The position numbers and the translations under genes were made by a program. This document shows, one piece after another, positions 5,521-12,124 of a DNA stretch of 17,199 nt. Numbering within the stretch: position 1 is the stretch's first letter; each line of letters starts with the position of its first letter. The stretch is from the NCBI GenBank assembly GCA_947176045.1, contig CAMWPF010000009.1:1-17199 (forward strand), written 5' to 3'. The notes under the pieces are model-generated. The model saw only the letters and a program-made list of their open reading frames with translations. It searched no databases and had not been told where the DNA came from. Origin of the DNA: an uncultured Treponema sp. GTDB taxonomy: Bacteria > Spirochaetota > Spirochaetia > Treponematales > Treponemataceae.

Positions 5521-7391
5521 TATACGCCGAGCCGGTTGATGATCGTATCAATCAAGCTGTCCCACACGGTGATGAACTTCGCCGCGGCATTGTATCCATG
5601 CTGGAATTTGATGATGTCCGCAAGCTCCTCATCAATGTTGACGCCGCTGATGGACTCCCGCATCGCCCGCAAGTCGTTCATAACCGCCAGATGGCTGTTG
5701 AAGTTGTTCTCCGCCTGCTCGCCTCGCAGTCCGATGTTCGTCACGGAATCCGCAAAATAGTCGTCCAATGTGCGCTTGTGGCCAATCATCACCGGAGTGT
5801 TGCGGATGGCTGCAATTTCCACAGCGGCGCGGGCGTCGCCCGCATTGACGTTTCCGGCGCCGTCACGGAACGCCGCAGCAACGCTCAGCACGTCGTTTTT
5901 AATTGCCGCGTTGACTTCAATGTATCCAGCCGGATTCAGAACCGGAGAGACGGCGAACTGCGCTCCGGCGAGCGCGTTCACGGCGTCCGCCTGATTGAAG
6001 TCGTACGCGTTCTCCGCGCCGGAGCCGCCCAGTATGCCTGAATAGCCGGCAAGGAAGAATCCCGAGTCCTCCACATGGCGGATGACGAAGTCGGGATTTT
6101 CCGCAGCCTGCGCCGTCGTTCCCTTGAGCACAAGGCGGTTGCTCCGGTCAAGGTACGCCTTGACTTCGCCGTTGCTGTCGTTGATGCGGTTGACGACGGT
6201 CTCAACCGTATCGGTCGGATGATAGGCGACGGAAACCGTCCCCGACGCGGAGCTGAACACCATCGTCCCTTCCAATCCGATCTGCTCCTGAGGATTGAGC
6301 GCAGTCGTTCCCGTGAAGCGGAACACATAGGAATGGTCGAACTGCCCGTCGCCGTCGCGGTCGTAGTTGCCGTCCGCATTCTCCACGAACGGACGCTGGA
6401 CGAAGAAGTCAAGACCGGTAACATGGTTCGCGCCGTACGCGTTCCGATGGACGTCGTTCACCAGATCCGCAAAGTTCATCGTCATCGTGTTGAGCGACTG
6501 GATTTCGCTGCGGACGTCCACGTCCCGCAGTTCAACGAGCGCTCCCAGCGTTCCGCCGGAAATCTGCGCGTCGCTCCCTGTATCCTGCCATACAAGCTTG
6601 TCGTACCCGTTGTTGTCCACGACAGCTTCAAGCGAAAGCTGGCGAGCGGAGCCGCCCTGCACGAGGATGCGGCCGTCCAAATGAACCATGAATTCGTCGG
6701 CATCGCGGCTGTCCGTCGTAATGTTGATCAGCTTGGAAAGCCTGTCCACCAGCAAGTCGCGGCGGTCCATCAAGTCGTTCGGACTGTCCCCCATCGCCTT
6801 GGAGCGCACAATCTCCCGGTTCAGCGACGCAATCTGCCGCGTGCAGTCGTTGACCTGCCTGACGGTCGCCTCGATATCGCCGTTCAACAGCGAGCCGACT
6901 CCCATGAGGCTGTCCCACTTTGTGCGGATGGAGTCCGCAAGGGATTCGCCGCGGCTTACGACAGCCTGCCGGGACGCCTGATTTTCAGGATGCAGGGAAA
7001 GCTCCTGCCATGACTCCCAAAATTTATCCATATTGGAACGGATTGAAACATCGTCAGGCTCGTTGTAAATCTGCTCGAGCATCGTATAGTACTTGCTCCG
7101 CGTCCCCCAGTAGCTTTCCTCGTGCTGGACGGCCGTGATGCGCTGGTCGAGCATTTCATCGCGGACGCGGCGCACGCTCTGCACGTCCACTCCCTGTCCG
7201 ATCATGCCGGGGCGCTCCGCCCGCTCCAGATCCGGCTTGTACAGCGGATCGAACTCTCGGATGTTGACACGCTGGCGGGAATATCCTTCTGTGTCCGCGT
7301 TGGAAATGTTGTGGCCCGCCGTCGTAATCGCATCCGTGTGGGCCATGATGCTGCGTTTCCCCAACTCAATTCCTGAAAATGTAGAACCCAT
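5520..7391 (-). CDS. flgK: Flagellar hook-associated protein FlgK (HAP1)
   Basis: FlgK is the first junction protein on the distal end of the flagellar hook. The 623-residue protein has the diagnostic N-terminus (STFSGIELGKRSIMAHTDA, ITTAGHNISNADTEGYSRQRV) and the C-terminal helix with SGVNIDEELADIIKFQHGYNAAAKFI. ATG 7391 is preceded by a GAGGTGA ribosome site. Between the terminal coiled-coil domains, residues about 250-540 form the variable beta domains. Within these, residues 344-352 (DRDGDGQFD) form an acidic loop like a calcium-binding DxDxDG loop. Length is above the 553 residues of Salmonella FlgK. It follows flgN by 13 bases; FlgN is its export chaperone. Confidence 0.97.
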   Translation of the reverse strand: MGSTFSGIELGKRSIMAHTDAITTAGHNISNADTEGYSRQRVNIREFDPLYKPDLERAERPGMIGQGVDVQSVRRVRDEMLDQRITAVQHEESYWGTRSKYYTMLEQIYNEPDDVSIRSNMDKFWESWQELSLHPENQASRQAVVSRGESLADSIRTKWDSLMGVGSLLNGDIEATVRQVNDCTRQIASLNREIVRSKAMGDSPNDLMDRRDLLVDRLSKLINITTDSRDADEFMVHLDGRILVQGGSARQLSLEAVVDNNGYDKLVWQDTGSDAQISGGTLGALVELRDVDVRSEIQSLNTMTMNFADLVNDVHRNAYGANHVTGLDFFVQRPFVENADGNYDRDGDGQFDHSYVFRFTGTTALNPQEQIGLEGTMVFSSASGTVSVAYHPTDTVETVVNRINDSNGEVKAYLDRSNRLVLKGTTAQAAENPDFVIRHVEDSGFFLAGYSGILGGSGAENAYDFNQADAVNALAGAQFAVSPVLNPAGYIEVNAAIKNDVLSVAAAFRDGAGNVNAGDARAAVEIAAIRNTPVMIGHKRTLDDYFADSVTNIGLRGEQAENNFNSHLAVMNDLRAMRESISGVNIDEELADIIKFQHGYNAAAKFITVWDSLIDTIINRLGV

Positions 7392-7404
7392 GATTCACCT
7401 CGAA

Positions 7405-7839
7405 TTAAAAAAGCGTGTTCACGACAACGCTCTGCGGCTGCTGCCGGACAATCGCGCCGCTGCGGGAATACACCATGCTCCGGCTCTGCGGAAGCGCATT
7501 GTCAATCACGCCCTTCACAAAATTCCGCGTAATATTGATATAATCGCCCAGCGCCTTGTTTTCTGCCATGCACCGGACAAGCTTTCCGCGCACTTCCGCA
7601 AGGATTGACGAGCACTCGGCTCCATCCATCTCCTCGGAGGCCGAAAACGCCGCGCGCCGCTCGTCCAGCCGGTTGAACTGATCCATGCGCAGGTTGATTG
7701 CCGAAATGACGTTCACAAGGTCAGGCCACTGCCTTCCGTTGACAGCGGCGCGGAATTCCTTCTGCTTCGCCAGGACATCGTCGAGGACGGCGTTCTCCTC
7801 CTCAAGGACCGCGCGGTACGCGGATTTTGGTTTCGACAT
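7405..7839 (-). CDS. flgN: FlgN-type export chaperone for FlgK/FlgL
   Basis: FlgN is a cytoplasmic type III export chaperone that binds the C-terminal helices of FlgK and FlgL and brings them to the flagellar export gate. The frame extends to 7905, but ATG 7839 (MSKPKSAYRAVLEEENAVL) has GGGGAG six bases upstream; the ATG at 7845 would sit directly on that site. The 144-residue product is all-helical and charged (EEENAVLDDVLAKQKEFRAAV; LRMDQFNRLDERR), then has a basic, Gln/Val-rich tail, as expected for the FlgN family, whose sequence conservation is low. The call depends on this fold and on the gene immediately preceding flgK. It is the first gene behind the sigma-28-like promoter. Confidence 0.85.
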   Translation of the reverse strand: MSKPKSAYRAVLEEENAVLDDVLAKQKEFRAAVNGRQWPDLVNVISAINLRMDQFNRLDERRAAFSASEEMDGAECSSILAEVRGKLVRCMAENKALGDYINITRNFVKGVIDNALPQSRSMVYSRSGAIVRQQPQSVVVNTLF

Positions 7840-7850
7840 ATTCATCTCCC

Positions 7851-7873
7851 CGTGCTTTCTTGCCCGAAGCACG
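7851..7873 (-). promoter_or_regulatory. Leader hairpin just upstream of the flgN ribosome site
   Basis: Seven perfect base pairs (CGTGCTT / AAGCACG) enclose a nine-base loop. On the mRNA the stem ends immediately before the GGGGAG ribosome site of flgN. It lies within the leader predicted from the sigma-28-like promoter and could affect translation or be a protein binding site; no function is shown. Confidence 0.5.
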
Positions 7874-7908
7874 TTCTTCAATAAAAAATTGAAAGTATTC
7901 CTCATTCA

Positions 7909-7935
7909 TTATCGGACAAGGAAAAAAAGTCTTTA
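7909..7935 (-). promoter_or_regulatory. Sigma-28 (FliA)-type promoter for flgN-flgK-flgL
   Basis: On the minus strand the bases read TAAA (7935-7932), 15 bases, then TCCGATAA (7916-7909). The enterobacterial FliA consensus is TAAA-N15-GCCGATAA, so the -35, the spacing and seven of eight -10 bases match. Start of transcription would be near 7900-7902, giving a leader of about 60 bases. FlgK, FlgL and FlgN are late (class 3) flagellar products in many bacteria, which fits. Confidence 0.8.
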
Positions 7936-7968
7936 CTGAAAAAAATGAAAAGAAAAACGATTTTGATA

Positions 7969-7998
7969 TTGACCAATACCGTCACTATTTGCTATAGT
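7969..7998 (+). promoter_or_regulatory. Sigma-70 promoter of the tRNA-His cluster
   Basis: TTGACC at 7969-7974 and TATAGT at 7993-7998 with an 18-base spacer. The predicted transcription start near 8005 lies about 11 bases before tRNA-His. It is divergent from the sigma-28-like flagellar promoter, with about 33 bases between the two -35 elements. Confidence 0.75.
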
Positions 7999-8016
7999 AA
8001 ACCTCGTCAATGCTTG

Positions 8017-8088
8017 GTGCCTGTAGTTCAGTGGTAGAGCGCCAGATTGTGGATCTGGTTGTCGTGGGTTCCATCCCCCCCAGGCACC
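8017..8088 (+). tRNA. tRNA-His (GTG)
   Basis: The cloverleaf has acceptor arms GTGCCTG (8017-8023) and CAGGCAC (8081-8087), anticodon stem CCAGA/TCTGG and loop TTGTGGA with anticodon GTG. A G at 8016 opposite C73 (8088) supplies the special G-1:C73 pair of tRNA-His. CCA is not encoded. The T arm is irregular: the stem GTGGG faces CCCCC, leaving a T50-C64 mismatch, and loop position 57 is C instead of a purine. First gene of the tRNA cluster. Confidence 0.93.
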
Positions 8089-8119
8089 CAAATCAGATGG
8101 CATCTCGTGCCGCCGGAAT

Positions 8120-8193
8120 GCGCCCGTAGCTCATCTGGATAGAGCTCCGGACTTCGAATCCGGTGGTAGCAGGTTCGAATCCTGTCGGACGCA
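8120..8193 (+). tRNA. tRNA-Arg (TCG)
   Basis: The anticodon stem CCGGA/TCCGG encloses loop CTTCGAA with anticodon TCG, which reads CGA and possibly other CGN codons. The T arm is GCAGG-TTCGAAT-CCTGT and the D arm GCTC/GAGC. Acceptor arms GCGCCCG and CGGACGC pair except for one C4-A69 mismatch. Discriminator is A; CCA is not encoded. It lies 31 bases after tRNA-His. Confidence 0.94.
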
Positions 8194-8211
8194 TCAAGCG
8201 ATTGATTTTAC

Positions 8212-8284
8212 GGGCCATTAGCTCAGCTGGTAGAGCAACAGACTCTTAATCTGTGGGTCGTAGGTTCGAACCCTACATGGCTCA
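8212..8284 (+). tRNA. tRNA-Lys (CTT)
   Basis: Acceptor arms GGGCCAT and ATGGCTC pair with one G-U. The anticodon stem ACAGA/TCTGT holds loop CTCTTAA with anticodon CTT, reading AAG. The T arm GTAGG-TTCGAAC-CCTAC is perfect. Discriminator A, no encoded CCA. It lies 18 bases after tRNA-Arg. Confidence 0.96.
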
Positions 8285-8337
8285 ACCCCTTCATAATTAC
8301 TGATATGTGTCGGCTGCACACAAGCTCAGACGTCCTT

Positions 8338-8417
8338 GCGAGAGTGGTGAAATGGCAGACACGCCAGACTTAGGATCTGGTGCCCTAGGCGTGCGGGTTC
8401 AAGTCCCGCCTCTCGCA
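8338..8417 (+). tRNA. tRNA-Leu (TAG)
   Basis: Acceptor arms GCGAGAG and CTCTCGC pair fully. The anticodon stem CCAGA/TCTGG holds loop CTTAGGA with anticodon TAG, reading CTA and other CTN codons. The long variable region (GCCCTAGGC part) is that of a class II tRNA. T arm GCGGG-TTCAAGT-CCCGC is perfect. Discriminator A; no encoded CCA. No clear terminator follows. Confidence 0.96.
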
Positions 8418-8564
8418 CTATTTAATTCATTACAATATTGGAAAAACAAGCAGTAGCCGCCGAAAACTATATCTCCGGCACAGGGCGTCTGGAAAAAACT
8501 TACGAAATCCTGCACAGGAATCCGCCTCCCGCCACGTCATATAAAATAAAAGCATACTACAATA

Positions 8565-8593
8565 TTGACACAACTGTTTATATTTCTTATAAT
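8565..8593 (+). promoter_or_regulatory. Perfect-consensus sigma-70 promoter of tRNA-Gly
   Basis: TTGACA (8565-8570), a 17-base spacer and TATAAT (8588-8593) match the consensus at every position. Transcription would start near 8600, about 45 bases before tRNA-Gly. The rest of the 8418-8645 gap shows no gene; the open frame crossing it runs into the tRNA and is not real. Confidence 0.92.
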
Positions 8594-8645
8594 GACGTAT
8601 CGTTTTCAGAGGCAGCGCACTCGCAGCAACTGCAAACGACCTTTT

Positions 8646-8717
8646 GCGGAAATAGCTCAGTGGTAGAGCGCCACCTTGCCAAGGTGGATGTCGCGGGTTC
8701 GACTCCCGTTTTCCGCT
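8646..8717 (+). tRNA. tRNA-Gly (GCC)
   Basis: Acceptor arms GCGGAAA and TTTCCGC pair fully; discriminator is T, normal for bacterial tRNA-Gly. The anticodon stem CCACC/GGTGG encloses loop TTGCCAA with anticodon GCC. The T arm is GCGGG-TTCGACT-CCCGT. CCA is not encoded. It has its own strong promoter and is followed by an intrinsic terminator. Confidence 0.96.
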
Positions 8718-8724
8718 TTTAATG

Positions 8725-8761
8725 AAAAGCGATTCAGGGCAAACTGAATCGCTTTTTTTTA
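8725..8761 (+). terminator. Intrinsic terminator after tRNA-Gly
   Basis: A nine-base-pair stem GCGATTCAG (8729-8737) / CTGAATCGC (8744-8752) with a six-base loop is followed by eight T. It lies only about 28 bases before the tig start codon. Confidence 0.92.
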
Positions 8762-8789
8762 CTGTAATTACATTGCAAAGGAGCGCAGC

Positions 8790-10145
8790 GTGAAACTCAC
8801 AACTGAATTCACCAATCTCGAAAAATCATCTGTAAAACTGACTGTTACCGTCGCAAAGGACGAAGTCCAAGACACATACCATTCCGTCGTTGCAAAATAT
8901 GTCAAGAACGCCCAAATTCCAGGCTTCCGCAAAGGACATGTTCCCGCCGCCGTTCTGGAACGCAAGTACGGCGACTCCTTGAAGGCAGATGCAATGAGCG
9001 AGCTGATCGACAAGTCGCTGAACGAAGTCTTTGAAAAGAAATCCGAGAACCGTCCGCTTCCGTACCGCCAGCCGGTCATGGATGAAGCCCCGGACTTCGA
9101 CACTGGCAAGGACTTCGTGTATTCCGTAACGTACGATGTGTTTCCGCGCGTGTCCGTAACGGACTTCAGCGGCATCACGGTCAAGGAGCCGCAGGTTGAA
9201 ATCGGCGACAAGGAACTGAACGAAGAGCTCAAGGCCATCCAGGAGCGCAATGCGGTCGTCATGGACAAAAAGGGCGGCGACGCGGTGGAAAAGGGCGACA
9301 TCGTCACCATCACCTACAGCGAGCTGGACGAGGACGGCAAGGAGATTGAAGGCTCCCGCCGGCAGGACTTCGTCTTCACAGTCGGCACCGGCGAGAACAT
9401 CTATAAGATCGACGATGAGATCGTCGGCATGAAGAAGAACGAAACGAAAGTCATCACAAAGAAATATGACAAGAAGGAAGCCGATGAGGCGCTCGCGGGA
9501 AAGACGAAGAAAATCAGCGTAACGGCAACGGCAATAAAAGTGCGCACCCTTCCCGCCATCGACGACGACCTCGCGCAGGACGTCAGCGAAAAGTACAAGA
9601 CGCTCGACGACATGAAGAAGGACATCCTGCGCAATATGGAAGTTGCGAAGGACAGGAAGATTGCGGAGCTCAAAAGCAATTCGCTGCTGGAGCAGCTTGT
9701 TGAAAAGAACAGCTTTGAAATCCCCCAGTCCATGCTGGATGCGGAATTGGACGGGCGATGGCGGATGATGGCGCAGCAGTTCCAGACTTCGCCGGAGCAG
9801 CTTGAAAAAATGGTCGCCGCCTCCGGGCAGACAAAAGAGGCGATGCTGAAGGAATGGACCGGCGACAGCGAAAAAATGCTCAAAAGCCGTATCATTGTGG
9901 ACAGCCTCATCAAGGAGCGCGCCATTTCTGTCACGCCGGATGAAATCGAGGCGCAGTACAAGAAGATTGCTGAAGATGGAGGCATCACCGTCGACGAGGT
10001 CAAAAAGCACTACAGCGACGCCCGTTCAAAGGAATACCTGATTGACGATACGAAGGAGCAGAAGCTGTATGCTGAACTCTACAAGGAAGTCAAAACCGCA
10101 AAAGGCGACAAAATTTCCTTCGCAGATCTGTTCGCGGCAAAATAG
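8790..10145 (+). CDS. tig: Trigger factor (ribosome-bound chaperone)
   Basis: Trigger factor sits at the ribosome exit tunnel through protein L23 and shields new polypeptides. The 451-residue protein starts at GTG 8790, six bases after AAAGGAG. The ribosome-binding signature GFRKGHVP is at residues 45-52. A peptidyl-prolyl isomerase domain of the FKBP type covers about 155-240 (KGDIVTITYSELDEDGKEI; FTVGTGENIYKIDDEIVGM), and the C-terminal helical chaperone domain runs from about 255 (PAIDDDLAQDVSEKYKTLDD) to the end. Length is close to the usual 430-450. It stands just before clpP and clpX as in many bacteria. There is no clear promoter between the tRNA-Gly terminator and the gene, so transcription may come from the tRNA-Gly promoter by read-through. 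Confidence 0.97.
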   Translation: MKLTTEFTNLEKSSVKLTVTVAKDEVQDTYHSVVAKYVKNAQIPGFRKGHVPAAVLERKYGDSLKADAMSELIDKSLNEVFEKKSENRPLPYRQPVMDEAPDFDTGKDFVYSVTYDVFPRVSVTDFSGITVKEPQVEIGDKELNEELKAIQERNAVVMDKKGGDAVEKGDIVTITYSELDEDGKEIEGSRRQDFVFTVGTGENIYKIDDEIVGMKKNETKVITKKYDKKEADEALAGKTKKISVTATAIKVRTLPAIDDDLAQDVSEKYKTLDDMKKDILRNMEVAKDRKIAELKSNSLLEQLVEKNSFEIPQSMLDAELDGRWRMMAQQFQTSPEQLEKMVAASGQTKEAMLKEWTGDSEKMLKSRIIVDSLIKERAISVTPDEIEAQYKKIAEDGGITVDEVKKHYSDARSKEYLIDDTKEQKLYAELYKEVKTAKGDKISFADLFAAK

Positions 10146-10164
10146 GCCTTTCTCCTTCCGATGC

Positions 10165-10201
10165 AAAAGGAATGCGTCAGGGGGCGCATTCCTTTTTTTT
10201 G
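10165..10201 (+). terminator. Intrinsic terminator after tig
   Basis: Stem GGAATGCG (10169-10176) / CGCATTCC (10185-10192), extended by A-T pairs, with an eight-base loop and a run of eight T. It separates tig from clpP-clpX. Confidence 0.92.
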
Positions 10202-10228
10202 ACAGGCGCAACACTTTTATAGTATATT
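10199..10228 (+). promoter_or_regulatory. Sigma-70 promoter of clpP-clpX
   Basis: TTGACA at 10199-10204 and TATATT at 10223-10228 with an 18-base spacer. The first two bases of the -35 are the last T bases of the tig terminator. Transcription would start near 10235, leaving only about 10 bases before the clpP ATG; the AAAAGGA ribosome site (10233-10239) would be at the very 5' end of the mRNA or partly lost. Confidence 0.75.
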
Positions 10229-10245
10229 AACCAAAAGGACTGTAT

Positions 10246-10848
10246 ATGAATGAAAAGATGAACACGTTGGTTCCTTATGTCGTTGAGAAAAGCGGCAGCG
10301 GAGAAAGAAGCTATGACATTTTCTCCCGCCTGCTGAAGGATAGGATTGTCTTTGTGGACGGAGAAATCAACGATATAACGGCGGATTTAGTTGTGGCGCA
10401 GATCCTCTTTCTGGAATCGGAAAACCCGGAAAAAGACGTCAGCATCTACATCAACTCTCCGGGCGGCTCAGTAACGGCAGGGCTTGCCATTTACGATACG
10501 ATGCAGTACGTGAAGTGCGGCATCCAGACCATCTGCATAGGACAGGCCGCAAGCATGGGGGCATTCCTGCTTGCAGGCGGCTCCAAGGGAAAGCGGTTCG
10601 CCCTTCCCTCCTCCCGCGTGATGATCCACCAGCCGTGGGGCGGCGTGCAGGGACAGGAAAGCGACATCTCCATTCAGGCGAAGGAAATCGGACGGCTCAA
10701 GCAGCTGACCATCCGCTATTTCGCGGAGCACACCGGAAAGCCGGCGGAAACAGTCGCGGCAGACATGGAGAGAGACTTCTATATGTCTGCGGAGGACGCG
10801 CTTTCCTACGGCATCGTCGACCACATTATGAGGAGGAAGAAACAATGA
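10246..10848 (+). CDS. clpP: ATP-dependent Clp protease proteolytic subunit ClpP
   Basis: ClpP forms the 14-subunit serine protease barrel that degrades proteins unfolded by ClpX or ClpA. The 200-residue product has the complete catalytic triad: Ser103 in GQAASMGAFLLAGG, His128 in RVMIHQPWGG and Asp177 in MERDFYMSAEDA. The substrate-binding strand IYINSPGGSVTAGLAIYD is present. ATG 10246 is six bases after AAAAGGA; a second ATG at 10258 is possible but less well placed. As in other ClpP proteins the first 10-15 residues may be a propeptide. The stop overlaps the clpX start (ATGA), so the two are co-translated. Confidence 0.98.
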   Translation: MNEKMNTLVPYVVEKSGSGERSYDIFSRLLKDRIVFVDGEINDITADLVVAQILFLESENPEKDVSIYINSPGGSVTAGLAIYDTMQYVKCGIQTICIGQAASMGAFLLAGGSKGKRFALPSSRVMIHQPWGGVQGQESDISIQAKEIGRLKQLTIRYFAEHTGKPAETVAADMERDFYMSAEDALSYGIVDHIMRRKKQ

Positions 10849-12104
10849 AACGGTTTGGAAGCGACTCCCTTTTCTGCTCGTTCTGCGGAAAGCCATCGGA
10901 TTCCACCAGAAGGCTCGTAGCGGCGCCGAGCGGAAACATACGGATCTGCAACAACTGCGTCGCCGTCTGCCAAAGCATCCTCGAACAGGAAGAAGAAAAC
11001 CTCACGCCCATCGAGTTGAGCGACGTGCCGACACCGAAGGACTTCAAGGAATATCTGGATCAGTACGTCATCGGGCAGGATCTTGCGAAAAAAGTCCTGT
11101 CCGTCGCCGTATACAACCATTACAAGCGGATGTCCGTGCCGAAGGCTGAGCAGGACGCCAATGAGGTGAAAATCGAAAAATCGAACGTCCTGCTCATCGG
11201 CCCCACTGGCTCGGGAAAGACGCTGCTCGCCAAGACGCTTGCCCAGAAGCTGAAGGTGCCGTTCGCCATCGCCGACGCAACGACGCTGACAGAGGCAGGC
11301 TACGTCGGTGAGGACGTCGAGAACGTCCTGCTCAAGCTCATCAACAGCGCGGACGGCAACGTTTCCGCGGCGGAGCGCGGAATCATCTTCATCGATGAAA
11401 TAGACAAGATTTCCCGCAAAAGCGAGAACACGTCGATAACGCGCGACGTTTCCGGCGAAGGCGTCCAGCAGGCGCTGCTCAAAATCATCGAAGGGACGAC
11501 GGCGAACGTGCCGCCGCAAGGAGGGCGCAAGCATCCCAACCAGGAGATGATCCAAATCGACACGACAAACATCCTGTTCATGCTCTGCGGCGCTTTCGTC
11601 TGGCTGGATAAAATAATCGAGCAGCGGACCGCAGATCATTCCATGGGCTTCGGCTCCGACATAGGAGAAATCACCGAAGAGCAGCGTATGGATCTGCTCA
11701 ATCTGGTAACGCCGGACGACCTTGTGAAATTCGGAATCATTCCAGAACTCATCGGACGCATGCCGATCACCGTCGCACTTAAGGAACTGACAAAGGACGA
11801 CCTCGTTTCGATCCTCACCGAACCGAAGAACGCCATCACAAAGCAGTTCCAGGCGTCGTTCGCGCTTGACGACGTGGATTTGGAATTCACGCAGGACGCC
11901 ATCGAAGCGATTGCGGATGAGGCGATCCGGCAGAAGACCGGCGCGCGAGGACTGCGGGCGATTGTCGAAAAGTTCCTGACAGACATCATGTTTGAAGTGC
12001 CGAGCATCAAAGGGCGCAAGAAGCTGGTCATCACCAAGGACATTGTGGAATCCAAAGGAAAGACCAACGTCAGCTCGCTGCTGGAAGCCCAGCAAATCGC
12101 CTGA
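10845..12104 (+). CDS. clpX: ClpXP protease ATPase subunit ClpX
   Basis: ClpX is the hexameric AAA+ unfoldase that feeds tagged proteins into ClpP. The 419-residue protein starts at ATG 10845 inside the clpP stop; the longer open frame reaching 10515 is a shadow of clpP. Features in order: zinc-binding domain with Cys11, Cys14, Cys35 and Cys38; Walker A GPTGSGKT (119-126); pore loop GYVG (152-155); Walker B IFIDEID (181-187); RKH loop (228-230); ClpP-contact loop with MGF (267-269, IGF in E. coli); and the sensor-2 GAR motif in QKTGARGLRAIVE. The stretch LFMLCGAFVWLD (244-255) departs from the common FICGGAFxGL. All catalytic motifs are intact. Confidence 0.98.
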   Translation: MKRFGSDSLFCSFCGKPSDSTRRLVAAPSGNIRICNNCVAVCQSILEQEEENLTPIELSDVPTPKDFKEYLDQYVIGQDLAKKVLSVAVYNHYKRMSVPKAEQDANEVKIEKSNVLLIGPTGSGKTLLAKTLAQKLKVPFAIADATTLTEAGYVGEDVENVLLKLINSADGNVSAAERGIIFIDEIDKISRKSENTSITRDVSGEGVQQALLKIIEGTTANVPPQGGRKHPNQEMIQIDTTNILFMLCGAFVWLDKIIEQRTADHSMGFGSDIGEITEEQRMDLLNLVTPDDLVKFGIIPELIGRMPITVALKELTKDDLVSILTEPKNAITKQFQASFALDDVDLEFTQDAIEAIADEAIRQKTGARGLRAIVEKFLTDIMFEVPSIKGRKKLVITKDIVESKGKTNVSSLLEAQQIA

Positions 12105-12124
12105 CACGGCACGCGCAAAATGCC

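Noticed and set aside
8418..8570. Repeated TACAATATTG after tRNA-Leu and before the tRNA-Gly promoter
   Set aside because: Two copies of ten AT-rich bases are easily explained by chance.
8000..8720. tRNA cluster as an integration site
   Set aside because: No integrase, no direct repeat of a tRNA 3' end and no foreign genes are visible nearby.
8438..8722. 94-codon plus-strand open frame between tRNA-Leu and tRNA-Gly
   Set aside because: It runs through the tRNA-Gly promoter and the whole tRNA gene and has no ribosome site.
8826..10010. 394-codon minus-strand open frame opposite tig
   Set aside because: Antisense shadow of trigger factor, Leu/Val/Phe-rich with no domain.
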